This document shows, piece after piece, positions 23,598 to 31,588 of a stretch of DNA of 32,516 nt (position 1 is the stretch's first letter; each line of letters opens with the position of its first letter). The stretch comes from Candidatus Thorarchaeota archaeon (GTDB lineage Archaea > Asgardarchaeota > Thorarchaeia > Thorarchaeales > Thorarchaeaceae), in assembly GCA_016839605.1 (NCBI GenBank), contig JAEOTX010000241.1, forward strand, positions 1 through 32,516. Direction: 5' to 3'. Made by a program: the position numbers and the translations under genes. Under the pieces are notes generated by a model that saw nothing but the letters and a program-made list of their open reading frames with translations, was not told where the DNA came from and did not search any database.

Positions 23598-24379
23598 ATT
23601 ATCAATGCCTCCAGCGTGTTCGGAACAACGATGAATAAAGCCACATAGAGAAGAATCAATATAACCAACAAGACAGTGTCAAGTTTCTTGAAACCCCCTC
23701 CACGAAGAACCACTTTTCCGCCAAATCCACGTAGTTTCATTGATTCATAGACTGAAATGCTTCTATCGAATGCTCTGTCTATACTTGATCCGACCATAAA
23801 GCCTAGTGACAGAATACGATTTCCACGCGTGCCTCTCTCAAAGCCCCGAAGGCTCTGAGCATCGTGCATTCGCTTGCGTTCCTCAATAAAGAGCGGAACA
23901 TACCTTAGCATAATTAGAAGAGAACCAAGAATTGAATTTGGAACTCGGAGCGTCCTAAGCGCCCCCATAAAACCAGTCAGAGTCATTTGTGAAAGAGCTA
24001 TCAGAAATAGGAGAATCAATGACATCATACGAAGACCGATTAGGATTCCAAAATCTATGCCCTCCTGGTAAATGTTCACCGGACCGGTCGGCAGATTGAG
24101 TGTAGTAAGAATGGTTTCCCCATAGAGAAATGGTACGAAGAAAACCCAGAAGAGGATGGCCAGCTCAAACTTTGCGGCGAGGGACAAGACAGTTCGCCAT
24201 CGCGTTCCAGCAATTAGCCCTCCAATTAACACCATGAAAATCGCAGCCAAGACTACCATTGGATTCATCTGAATTGCAATCATCAAAGCGACTGCAAAGG
24301 TTGAGATTAGAATGGAGGTTGGGGAGAATGGGCCTTTCTTCATGTCATCCTGCTGGAAAGGTAACAAGAATTTGCTCAT
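23594..24379 (-). CDS. cbiQ: ECF-type nickel/cobalt transporter transmembrane subunit
   Basis: The 261-residue membrane protein has about six hydrophobic helices. The cytoplasmic coupling-helix motifs are HDAQSLRGFERG and YESMKLRGFGG (AxxxRG-type), where it contacts the ATPase. It is the T component of the importer. It overlaps cbiO by four bases and lies 73 bases after the PDGLE gene; that gap contains a T-rich run on the plus strand and no other feature. Confidence 0.92.
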   Translation of the reverse strand: MSKFLLPFQQDDMKKGPFSPTSILISTFAVALMIAIQMNPMVVLAAIFMVLIGGLIAGTRWRTVLSLAAKFELAILFWVFFVPFLYGETILTTLNLPTGPVNIYQEGIDFGILIGLRMMSLILLFLIALSQMTLTGFMGALRTLRVPNSILGSLLIMLRYVPLFIEERKRMHDAQSLRGFERGTRGNRILSLGFMVGSSIDRAFDRSISVYESMKLRGFGGKVVLRGGGFKKLDTVLLVILILLYVALFIVVPNTLEALII

Positions 24380-24452
24380 GGATATTCACTATTGCCCCGT
24401 CTATTCATTCTTCTGACGTTTTTTTTCTTGTGAGAGAGGAATGGGTTATGCT

Positions 24453-24737
24453 CTACTCTTTTCTAGATGTCGCTTTGAATATCAGAAGTCCTATGAAAAG
24501 AACAATAACTATCCCGACCGCACCGGTCAAAACATCAACAAGTGGCCCTTCTCCGAGAAAAGAGAATAATCCCGGAAAACCACTTTCTGGTTCTGTCACA
24601 CCAGCAAAATCGAATAGCGCCCACTCAAAGCCATCTGGATTTTCTGAGGCCAGACCGCCGAGGATGATGATGCTGATTACTGCAACAAGTACGATTACTA
24701 CAGGGATGACAAATCTGGTGTAAGTGTCCTTCTCCAT
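24453..24737 (-). CDS. PDGLE-domain small membrane protein (NikN/CbiN role)
   Basis: The 94-residue protein has an N-terminal helix (~8-28), an extracellular stretch with ENPDGFEWALFDFAGV, and a C-terminal helix (~68-88). That stretch is the PDGLE domain motif, found in the NikN-type component of nickel ECF transporters where CbiN is absent. CbiN/NikN helps CbiM/NikM load metal. It lies 14 bases after cbiM. Confidence 0.85.
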   Translation of the reverse strand: MEKDTYTRFVIPVVIVLVAVISIIILGGLASENPDGFEWALFDFAGVTEPESGFPGLFSFLGEGPLVDVLTGAVGIVIVLFIGLLIFKATSRKE

Positions 24738-24751
24738 GGCTAAGCCTCCTA

Positions 24752-25468
24752 TTACTTTATGATTTTGGTTTCTTCATGCGGAGTGGTCCAGTCAGTTTCA
24801 ATAACCTCAGCAATTTCATGTACATCACTATCCTTGAGAAAAGAGATTAGCTTCGGCTTTGCTCTCACAAAGTATAGTAGAATTACTGACGTGAGGATAG
24901 CTTCTCCAACCCCAATTACCAAGTGAACGCCAGTAATAGCAGCAAGGGCTAGTTCATTGAAACCAGATACTGATAGTAGCTCCAGCCCCAAAACAAAAGC
25001 TGCTGTTACTGTCGTAATGAACGCAGCAATTGAAGTGCCTATAACCACGGCTCGTTTCTCATCCATTGCTTTACGCATACCCTTGAACAGCAGTAGGGAA
25101 ATTCCCCATCCGAAGAAACATGAGAACACACCCATATTAAACAGGTTAAGCCCATAGGACAAGAGACCTCCATCTGCATAGAGAGCCTGTACAAACAGCA
25201 CAAGCGCCATTATCACAATGCCAGCAAACGGACCAACCATCACAGCAAGTAGCGTTGATCCCACGAGATGGCCGCTAGAGAACGGAGGCACGGGGAAGTT
25301 CACTAACTGAGCTGCGAAAATTACAGCAGCTAAGACTCCCATATACGGCACCAATCTATCATCAAATCTATTATTGATTCGCCTAATCGAAAATGCCAGA
25401 AACAGACCACTAACTGCATATAGTAGCAATAGAAGCCACAATGGGATTATGCCATCAGGTACGTGCAT
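24752..25468 (-). CDS. cbiM: ECF-type nickel/cobalt transporter substrate-binding subunit
   Basis: The 238-residue S component begins MHVPDGIIP. The N-terminal Met1-His2 lie in the metal site of CbiM/NikM structures, which supports this exact ATG; SSGHLVGS supplies another conserved histidine. About seven hydrophobic helices follow. A GGAGG element (complement at 25480-25484) precedes the start. It is first of four genes in the uptake operon, and divergent from nikR across repeated candidate operator sites. Confidence 0.94.
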   Translation of the reverse strand: MHVPDGIIPLWLLLLLYAVSGLFLAFSIRRINNRFDDRLVPYMGVLAAVIFAAQLVNFPVPPFSSGHLVGSTLLAVMVGPFAGIVIMALVLFVQALYADGGLLSYGLNLFNMGVFSCFFGWGISLLLFKGMRKAMDEKRAVVIGTSIAAFITTVTAAFVLGLELLSVSGFNELALAAITGVHLVIGVGEAILTSVILLYFVRAKPKLISFLKDSDVHEIAEVIETDWTTPHEETKIIK

Positions 25469-25509
25469 GATTCTTTTTTCCTCCTCGCTATGGTCCCAGA
25501 TATCATTAG

Positions 25510-25565
25510 ATTAATATGTGTTACTTTTTAACATTTCGTGTCACTCGTATTGACATTCGTGTTAC
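25510..25565. promoter_or_regulatory. Repeated candidate NikR operator and divergent promoters
   Basis: GTGTTAC (25518-25524), GTGTCAC (25538-25544) and GTGTTAC (25559-25565) recur every 20-21 bases. Parts of each unit are palindromic: TGTTA/TAACA and TGTCA/TGACA. The first copy meets the minus-strand TATA-like CATATTAATC of cbiM (25509-25518). Binding here would block uptake-gene transcription when nickel is sufficient and could autoregulate nikR. The site differs from the E. coli GTATGA-type operator. Confidence 0.6.
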
Positions 25566-25585
25566 AACTCAACGAGGTAAGCCAG

Positions 25586-26026
25586 GTGACAAAGGAATCA
25601 CAATTGAAACGATTTGGGATTTCAATCCACGAGGATTTACTCGACCGGTTCGACATCTTGGTTCGATCCAGGGGATATGTGGGAAGGTCAGAAGCAATCC
25701 GAGACGCGATGCGTCTCTTTATCACCCAATGGGAGCTCGAAACCAAGCAAGAAGGGAGCGCTGCCACACTCAGTGTAGTCTACAGGCACAAAGCAAAACT
25801 CATGGCTGAATTGACCAATGCACAGCACGGATCCAATGCTAATGTGATTTCTACCATGCATGTCCATCTCACTCACTCTCATTGCCTTGAAGTGCTCACG
25901 TTGAGTGGCAAGGGAGAGAGGATACGTGAGCTCGCTGACAGGATAAGCGGACTAACTGGAGTCGAATTTGCCAAGCTCTTCATGTTTTCTATTCCTGAGT
26001 CTTCAGATCACGACCACTCTCATTAG
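25586..26026 (+). CDS. nikR: Nickel-responsive regulator NikR
   Basis: The GTG at 25586, seven bases after GAGGT, gives 146 residues; an earlier GTG at 25538 would add an unconserved segment. An N-terminal ribbon-helix-helix (KRFGISIHEDLLDRFD, RSEAIRDAMRLFI) is followed by an ACT-like domain. The nickel ligands of E. coli NikR are matched with exact spacing: H81, H92, H94 and C100 in QHGSN and MHVHLTHSHC. A His-rich tail (DHDHSH) may store or pass metal. It should repress the divergent cbiM operon when nickel-bound. Confidence 0.94.
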   Translation: MTKESQLKRFGISIHEDLLDRFDILVRSRGYVGRSEAIRDAMRLFITQWELETKQEGSAATLSVVYRHKAKLMAELTNAQHGSNANVISTMHVHLTHSHCLEVLTLSGKGERIRELADRISGLTGVEFAKLFMFSIPESSDHDHSH

Positions 26027-26053
26027 CTGAATCTTGGTGTTTAGTAATGAGCA

Positions 26054-26063
26054 CAATAAAAAG
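26054..26063 (+). promoter_or_regulatory. TATA box of the metallo-hydrolase gene
   Basis: CAATAAAAAG lies 34-43 bases before the ATG at 26097, leaving a very short leader. It sits just after the nikR stop at 26026, so the gene has its own promoter. Confidence 0.45.
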
Positions 26064-26096
26064 TGACAAATCGCACAGCAAAGTGGATTGAAGACA

Positions 26097-27068
26097 ATGT
26101 CGAACAATCCCCTCTCTACAGTTACCGAAGGAGTCCATCTGTTCATCCCGCCCCCGGATAGAATCGCAGGGTGGAGAAGATCTGGCAATGTAGTCCTTCT
26201 AGACGGTGAGAGGGCACTATTCCTCATTGATACTGGGGGACCATCTGCTAGGAAGCAGCTTGTTGAGATTGTCAGAGGTCTTGTCAAAGGTGAAGATGAA
26301 TCCGTACATTGTGTACACACACATGGACACATCGATCATATGGCTGGAACTCCAATAATGGAGGAGAAGTTCAATGCGAAGATATGGGCACCTCGTGATG
26401 CGATTCCCTTTGTTGAGAAGCAATCACCGATTTTCCTGGAGAAAGAACGTGAATCACTCGTAGTGTCGTTTCGGGATCTGTTCACCGCACCCTCATGGTT
26501 TGTCAGAGCTGCAATGCGCGTCGCTCTGGGTAGAACACGTTCACTGACTTCGGTGGGATGTCTAGATGATGTGCCAGGATTCCTCGACACAGGTTTTCAT
26601 CCAATACCACTCCCAGGCCATCATTACGGTCATACGGGCTTCTTCAATGAAGAGAAAGGGATTCTCATCGCAGGAGATCTAATAGACGCCAGACATCGAA
26701 TGAAGCCCATCTTGACGGCTCCCTCATCAGACTACCAGTTGATGAAGGAATCTATCGAGTCCATCAAAAGACTTGAACCCGTGTTGCTCCTTCCAGGCCA
26801 TGGAAATCCGATAGCTGGCAAGGACAATATTCAGACTGCCAGCGAGAGAGCTCTGCACACATTGAAGGAGGCAATTGGGGCTGTCACCTCGATTCTAGAA
26901 TCCGAGGCTTGTTCGCTCCCCGAGCTCTCTTCGCGACTCACGAGGATGGGTCTTGGACCTGGTGACGTGTTCCGGCGGATGTTCATCCACAGTATACTTC
27001 GTCACCTGATGGAAACAGGACAGGCAAGCAAACAGACAACGCGGGGAAAGACTCTGTTCTCAGCATAG
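26097..27068 (+). CDS. Metallo-beta-lactamase fold hydrolase
   Basis: From the ATG at 26097 the product has 323 residues. Metal ligands appear in order: VHTHGHIDH (motif HxHxDH), PLPGHHYGHTGF, AGDLIDARH and LLPGHGNPI. These support a dinuclear zinc or iron site in a hydrolase of glyoxalase II / quinoprotein type. A C-terminal ~90-residue helical part (ALHTLKEAIGAVTSIL to HSILRHLMETG) resembles a winged helix, as in MBL proteins with a C-terminal BLACT-like domain. The substrate is not known. It converges with the acyl-CoA synthetase gene with eight bases between stops. Confidence 0.85.
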   Translation: MSNNPLSTVTEGVHLFIPPPDRIAGWRRSGNVVLLDGERALFLIDTGGPSARKQLVEIVRGLVKGEDESVHCVHTHGHIDHMAGTPIMEEKFNAKIWAPRDAIPFVEKQSPIFLEKERESLVVSFRDLFTAPSWFVRAAMRVALGRTRSLTSVGCLDDVPGFLDTGFHPIPLPGHHYGHTGFFNEEKGILIAGDLIDARHRMKPILTAPSSDYQLMKESIESIKRLEPVLLLPGHGNPIAGKDNIQTASERALHTLKEAIGAVTSILESEACSLPELSSRLTRMGLGPGDVFRRMFIHSILRHLMETGQASKQTTRGKTLFSA

Positions 27069-27076
27069 AACGAGAT

Positions 27077-28699
27077 TCATTCGGAGCTCATGTCCTTGAG
27101 TGCAGACCGTAGAATCTTACCATCTTCCGCCGTAGGCAGAGAGTCCTTGATGATTACATCCTTGGGTTTTTTGTAGGATGCCATCTTTCCAGTGCACCAA
27201 TCGATTATCGCCTCAGAATCCAATTGCACTCCCTGACTAAGAACAACAAACGCCCAGACTACCTCACCCCAGACTCTGTCAGGAACTCCTATCACAACAG
27301 CGGTATCGATCTGGGGATGCTGGCAGAGTATTTCTTCCACCTCGGCGGGGAAGACTTTCTCTCCGCCTGAGAAGATCAGCTCGCTCTTCCGCTCAACATA
27401 GTAATAGTTGCCCTCATCATCTACTCTGAAGAGGTCACCAGTATGAAACCAGGAGCCATCGAAAGACTCGCTTGTCGTCGATTCATCTTCATGGTATCCC
27501 TTCATGAGAGAAGGACTCCTGTAGATTGCCTCTCCAATCTCTCCAGGAAGCACGTCCTCACCGGAATCATTTACAACTCGCATCTCGACTCCGCTAATCG
27601 GCTTCCCGATGTAACCCTCTGTTATCTTGGGTATATCATCTACGGTCAGAAATGAATAGATGGCGGCACCGATGTTCTCTGTCTGACCATATCCGTCAAC
27701 AAGGACTGTATCTGGAAAACGTGTAAGAATCTCCTTTTTCGTAGCTGCAGGCATCTTAGACCCGCCAGAAGACAGCAGAGTCACAGATGTCATATCATGA
27801 GAGTCAAGCCCAGGATAGTCAAGAAGTATCCTGAATTGAGTAGGCACCATGAAAATGGCAGTGATCTTCTCGCGTTCCACAATCTCAAGTATCTCTTGAG
27901 GTAGAAAACTGAGAGACTTGGGAAACACCACAGGTCGTTTCATAGCGGTCATGATTATGGCAGGCATAAAACCAGACAGGTGATACAGTGGAGTTGGCAC
28001 TAGGAACTTTAGTTCGTGGTCGGTTGGAAGCAATGCAGACTCAGGAACAGACCCATCAAAAATCAGTTTCAGACCGTGGTCAGGAATGAGTGTGCAAGCG
28101 TCAAGAAGTGCTTGGTGGGTGAAGTTAGTGCCCTTGGGGAGTCCTGTTGTGCCCCCTGTAAAGAGTTGCACCCCAAGCAGGTCAGATGATAGGGGGAGAG
28201 CAGGGTCATCTGATGTCATCCCCTCAATAAAATCCGCCCAAGCAAGTGTCTTTCTTCCCGGATTTGTCCGTCCGTCAACTACAATCATGGGGGGTCTCTC
28301 TTCAGTATCTGGGATTGCGTCGACTATCTGACCCTCAAAGTGGGTGCTGCAGATGCAAACTAATGGTCTGGCGGTTTCAAAGACGTGTCTAATCTCTCTC
28401 CCCACGAACCTCGTACTGATAGGTGCTGGAACCATCCCAGCTCTCTGGGCACCGTAGAGTGATACAAGGTACTCAGGTCGGTTCTCCATCACAATTGCGA
28501 CTCGCTCTCCAGAAGAGTCGGGATATGCCCTAAGAAGTGCGTTGGCTACTTCAGATATGTACACGTCTATGTCAGACCAGGTGAGATGTGTATCGCCATA
28601 TACCACAGCCAGTAGGTCGCCATAATCAAGCGCGTTTCTCTTCAGGAGGTCGCAGAATGCCCTAAGAGGGGCATCCTCTTCAGCATCCGCAGGACTCAT
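27077..28699 (-). CDS. Acyl-CoA synthetase (AMP-forming ligase)
   Basis: This 540-residue member of the ANL superfamily activates a carboxylate to acyl-AMP and then acyl-CoA. Motifs are LFTGGTTGLPKG (179-190, phosphate-binding), VDGYGQTEN, SWFHTGDLFRVDDEGNYYYV (ATP ribose-binding Asp), and the catalytic lysine K528 in TAEDGKILRSAL. Fatty or aromatic acid specificity cannot be read. It is last in a five-gene operon and its ATG overlaps the SCP2 stop by four bases. Confidence 0.92.
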   Translation of the reverse strand: MSPADAEEDAPLRAFCDLLKRNALDYGDLLAVVYGDTHLTWSDIDVYISEVANALLRAYPDSSGERVAIVMENRPEYLVSLYGAQRAGMVPAPISTRFVGREIRHVFETARPLVCICSTHFEGQIVDAIPDTEERPPMIVVDGRTNPGRKTLAWADFIEGMTSDDPALPLSSDLLGVQLFTGGTTGLPKGTNFTHQALLDACTLIPDHGLKLIFDGSVPESALLPTDHELKFLVPTPLYHLSGFMPAIIMTAMKRPVVFPKSLSFLPQEILEIVEREKITAIFMVPTQFRILLDYPGLDSHDMTSVTLLSSGGSKMPAATKKEILTRFPDTVLVDGYGQTENIGAAIYSFLTVDDIPKITEGYIGKPISGVEMRVVNDSGEDVLPGEIGEAIYRSPSLMKGYHEDESTTSESFDGSWFHTGDLFRVDDEGNYYYVERKSELIFSGGEKVFPAEVEEILCQHPQIDTAVVIGVPDRVWGEVVWAFVVLSQGVQLDSEAIIDWCTGKMASYKKPKDVIIKDSLPTAEDGKILRSALKDMSSE

Positions 28700-29058
28700 T
28701 TCATCAATGCCTGGAGTTTTATCAGGTCGTTCATGGGACCTTTTGCCTTGACTTTGCCACCCATGAACGCACGTGTGGGACTCAGGGACCCGTCCATGAT
28801 AGCCATGATTGCGTCTGTCGTGGTGGTTATCTCCAATTCTGCGTCTTCGGCGATACCATCAACGATTTTAGCTGAACCTCCCTCAAAGACAATGTGACAC
28901 GTCGCTTCCTCACTGTCAGTGAAGTGGAACTGGAGGGTCTTATTGTAGTCTGCGAATCTCGACTGATACTTTGGATCATCCATCTTTTCCACCATCTTCC
29001 CCAGAGAAGTCATTACTTCGTCCTTGGATTTCGCCATCTCTTCACAACCTTGCATCAT
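28696..29058 (-). CDS. SCP2 sterol-binding-like protein
   Basis: The 120-residue product shows the SCP2 pattern with the C-terminal IMDGSLSPTRAFMGGKVKAK and MNDLIKLQALM. SCP2 domains bind lipids or acyl-CoA in a hydrophobic tunnel and are often linked to fatty-acid oxidation enzymes in eukaryotes. Starts at 29058 and 29037 are both possible; the second has no better ribosome site. It lies between the enoyl-CoA hydratase and the acyl-CoA synthetase, and may carry the acyl substrate. Confidence 0.85.
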   Translation of the reverse strand: MMQGCEEMAKSKDEVMTSLGKMVEKMDDPKYQSRFADYNKTLQFHFTDSEEATCHIVFEGGSAKIVDGIAEDAELEITTTTDAIMAIMDGSLSPTRAFMGGKVKAKGPMNDLIKLQALMK

Positions 29059-29077
29059 TTTCGATATTCATCGCCTC

Positions 29078-29836
29078 TTATTTCCCCTTCCATTCTGCAG
29101 GACGCTTCTCCATCCATGCCTCAAAGCCTTCGATTACGTCCTCTGAGCGGAAGAGTTCATTGAATGGTTCCCACAAAGCTCCAATCTCCCGAATTCCTCT
29201 TCTGAGAAACTCCTTGGTGAGCTTCTGTGATAGGGGTGCCACAAGCTTGATCTCTTCACAGAGTTCTGTTACTTCTTTCTCCAGGTCGTCATGAGCAACT
29301 ACCTTGTTCGCCAAGCCCATTCTATAGGCCTCTTGTGCGTCAATGGAACGGCCAGTGAAGGCTAATTCCTTGATGTAACGCATGTTGTATTCGTGAGCTC
29401 TGACAATAAGCAGACCGGACATAAGTCCACGTCGGTTCTCTCGAAGCGCAAAAACAGCCTTGTCAGATGCAATTACGAGGTCGCAGAATAAAGTAAGCTC
29501 GAAACCTCCTGCGTAGGCATGGCCATTGACCGCAGCAATAACTGGTTTCGGATATCGCTGAAGTAGCTCTATAGGGTCCAAGATGATACCTAGAAACTCG
29601 CCAAGTCCCTGAAAGCCCACAGTGCTCATTTCTTTGATATCAAGACCGGCGCTGAACGCTGTGCCCTCTCCAGTGATGACCAATGCCCTCACTGTATAGT
29701 CATCATATGTATCCTGCAACACTTGCATGAGCTCCATCCATGTCTGACGAGATAGAGCATTTCTTACTTCGGGCCGATTGAAGGTGATCCAACCGATGCC
29801 ATCCTTAACTTCGTACTTAATGCATTCGAAAGTCAT
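29078..29836 (-). CDS. Enoyl-CoA hydratase/isomerase family (crotonase)
   Basis: The 252-residue crotonase-fold protein has the oxyanion-hole segments SAGLDIKEM and AVNGHAYAGGFELTLFCD. Both catalytic glutamates of the hydratase are in place: E in GGFEL and E in ALRENRRG. That supports true hydratase chemistry, adding water to a trans-2-enoyl-CoA. It is 14 bases after the acyl-CoA dehydrogenase and 19 before the SCP2 gene. Confidence 0.92.
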   Translation of the reverse strand: MTFECIKYEVKDGIGWITFNRPEVRNALSRQTWMELMQVLQDTYDDYTVRALVITGEGTAFSAGLDIKEMSTVGFQGLGEFLGIILDPIELLQRYPKPVIAAVNGHAYAGGFELTLFCDLVIASDKAVFALRENRRGLMSGLLIVRAHEYNMRYIKELAFTGRSIDAQEAYRMGLANKVVAHDDLEKEVTELCEEIKLVAPLSQKLTKEFLRRGIREIGALWEPFNELFRSEDVIEGFEAWMEKRPAEWKGK

Positions 29837-29850
29837 CCTTTGTTTTCCTC

Positions 29851-31083
29851 CTATAGATCGTTTGGGTCGACTCCTCTAAGCACCCTAGGCAGCATCGAAG
29901 GATCAGGAGTCTTCTTGAACTCTTGTCTTCCAACAAAGAGCTTGAGAACGTCATTTCCTCCACCTGTCACCTTGGTGAGAAGGGCATTCTTCAGAATTGA
30001 TGCGGCTAAGAACTCCTCCGTGTAGCCATCACCTGAGAGAATGACAAGTGCATCCTCCGCGATTTCAATAAGTGCGTCGGTGGAAAATATCTTACAGATA
30101 GCAGCATCGACTCCAAACTGGAACATGTCTGCAGACCCGCTGTCCAGTTGCGCTGCCAGCGCGTAGAGGTAAGTTCGAGCCAGTTTCAATTGAATTGCCA
30201 TGTCAGCCATTCTGGTCTGAATGGTCTGGTATCGAGATATCGGCGCACCAAATTGCACTCTTCTTCGACCATAAGACCTAGCAGTCTCCACAAGCATCCT
30301 TGCTTGACCGACTGTTGCAGCGATGCCTAGACGCTCTATGTTGAGACCAGAAGTCATTACCGTCCAGCCATCGCCCTCGAAGAGAATCATGTTGTCTTCT
30401 GGTACTCTAACATCACGAAACCGAATGACACTATTGAACATCTCCACATTACCTGTCAGTTCATTAATCTTCTCGATTGTGATTCCAGATGTTTCTCTAG
30501 GTACTAGAAATGCAGAGAGATGTGTGTGTGTTGCTTGTGCCTCTGGAGAGGGGTCAGTGACTGTGTACGTCATTAGATAATCAGCATTTGCCCCCAAGGT
30601 GATGAAACGCTTCCATCCATTGAGTATGTATTCATCGCCGTCTTTCTCAGCAAATAGCTGGACGTTGGATGCGTCATTTCCCACATCCGGCTCAGTGACA
30701 CAAATTGCAGTCCACTTCTCCCCTTTCAGCATCGGTGTTAGGAAGTTCTCCTTCTGTTCTGGAGAACCGAATAGATGAACAGGACCGCCTCCAAAGACCG
30801 TTGTTAGAAGAGGATTGATGTTTAGATAGCATCGACCGAACTCCTCGTTCAGAATTGTATAGCCAGTGTAACCCTCCTCCCGACCACCATGCTCCTCCTC
30901 CACCAGCATGGCAAGTGGGTGGAACCCCTTATCCACAACGAATTTGCTGATCTCCCACTGAACCTCCATTGCTTGGTTGTGATCAATCTTGTCAGCTAGA
31001 GGGCGCAGCTCTGAGTTTACGAACTCTTCAACCTCGACTGCGAATCTCTTATTCTTCTCAGTCCACCATGGTAGTATTTCCAT
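29851..31083 (-). CDS. Acyl-CoA dehydrogenase
   Basis: The ATG at 31083 has AGAGGTG at the right distance and gives 410 residues; an earlier start would overlap the gene upstream. The flavoenzyme oxidises acyl-CoA to enoyl-CoA, passing electrons to an electron-transfer flavoprotein. FAD-binding motifs include ICVTEPDVGNDAS and FITLGANADYL. The usual C-terminal YEGT glutamate is replaced by TGGGNDV, while E250 in LNIERLGIA lies where isovaleryl-CoA dehydrogenases and long-chain acyl-CoA dehydrogenases keep their catalytic base. It is likely active. No ETF genes are in the window. Confidence 0.9.
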   Translation of the reverse strand: MEILPWWTEKNKRFAVEVEEFVNSELRPLADKIDHNQAMEVQWEISKFVVDKGFHPLAMLVEEEHGGREEGYTGYTILNEEFGRCYLNINPLLTTVFGGGPVHLFGSPEQKENFLTPMLKGEKWTAICVTEPDVGNDASNVQLFAEKDGDEYILNGWKRFITLGANADYLMTYTVTDPSPEAQATHTHLSAFLVPRETSGITIEKINELTGNVEMFNSVIRFRDVRVPEDNMILFEGDGWTVMTSGLNIERLGIAATVGQARMLVETARSYGRRRVQFGAPISRYQTIQTRMADMAIQLKLARTYLYALAAQLDSGSADMFQFGVDAAICKIFSTDALIEIAEDALVILSGDGYTEEFLAASILKNALLTKVTGGGNDVLKLFVGRQEFKKTPDPSMLPRVLRGVDPNDL

Positions 31084-31096
31084 TCTTTTTGCACCT

Positions 31097-31375
31097 CTAG
31101 AATCCTGACTTGTCCAGTCCATAGCGCAGGCTTACATCCCCCACCTTATCCAATCCGCGCCATGTTATCTTTGCAAGCTTGATCTTACCTCTTGGATCAA
31201 TCCAAACATTGACCAAGCCATCCTTCTCTAATGCCAATAGTGCATCATCAAAAGAAGGAACATCATCCATTCCAAGCTTGCTCATCATATCCTCTTTCTC
31301 GGAATGCAGGGCCTGTGAATATTCAAACTCTTTGGCAAGCAGATCCAAAATGCTGCCACTCAGGTCTTTAGACAT
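31097..31375 (-). CDS. Small winged-helix-like protein at the head of the acyl-CoA operon
   Basis: The ATG at 31375 has GGAGG ten bases upstream and gives 92 residues. The pattern SILDLLAKEFEYSQ, then a helical turn, FDDALLALEKDGLVNVWID and GKIKLAKITWRGLDKV reads as a winged helix, with recognition helix and wing. It would be the regulator of the operon or of itself. No ligand site is seen. The acyl-CoA dehydrogenase follows after 13 bases. Confidence 0.65.
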   Translation of the reverse strand: MSKDLSGSILDLLAKEFEYSQALHSEKEDMMSKLGMDDVPSFDDALLALEKDGLVNVWIDPRGKIKLAKITWRGLDKVGDVSLRYGLDKSGF

Positions 31376-31411
31376 AAGGTCAGTCCTCCGTTCAGGAAAC
31401 GCGTACCCGCA

Positions 31412-31422
31412 ACTTAAATAGT
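31412..31422 (-). promoter_or_regulatory. Promoter of the acyl-CoA operon
   Basis: The minus strand reads ACTATTTAAGT, a good archaeal TATA box, 37-47 bases before the ATG at 31375. The transcript would begin near 31395 and carry all five genes down to 27077. Confidence 0.55.
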
Positions 31423-31502
31423 CTGTCAGATTTGCCTTGGTGAAATACGGAAACCTAGTGAGCATTTGCAATTTGAAAGTGTAATTTTGACTTCGGCATC
31501 TC

Positions 31503-31540
31503 GCTAGGAAACATTCGACATTAGTTTATTAGCTAGGAAA
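31503..31540 (+). promoter_or_regulatory. TATA box bracketed by GCTAGGAAA direct repeats
   Basis: GCTAGGAAA occurs at 31503-31511 and 31532-31540. Between the copies lies TTAGTTTATTA (31521-31531), a TATA-like element for the membrane protein starting at 31589. Repeats that bracket a TATA box suit a repressor or activator site, but two copies of nine bases are modest evidence. Confidence 0.4.
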
Positions 31541-31588
31541 ACGGACCAAGAGAAGACTACATTCGCGATGTAGTTGGAGGAAAGACAT

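Noticed and set aside
25510..25565. Short CRISPR-like direct repeats
   Set aside because: Units are only seven conserved bases, spacers are not unique sequences of CRISPR size, and the place is between nikR and cbiM, so an operator explains them better.
25469..25585. Cobalamin riboswitch upstream of cbiM
   Set aside because: The leader of cbiM is too short (about 20 bases) and no B12-box-like sequence is seen; a NikR operator is a better explanation.
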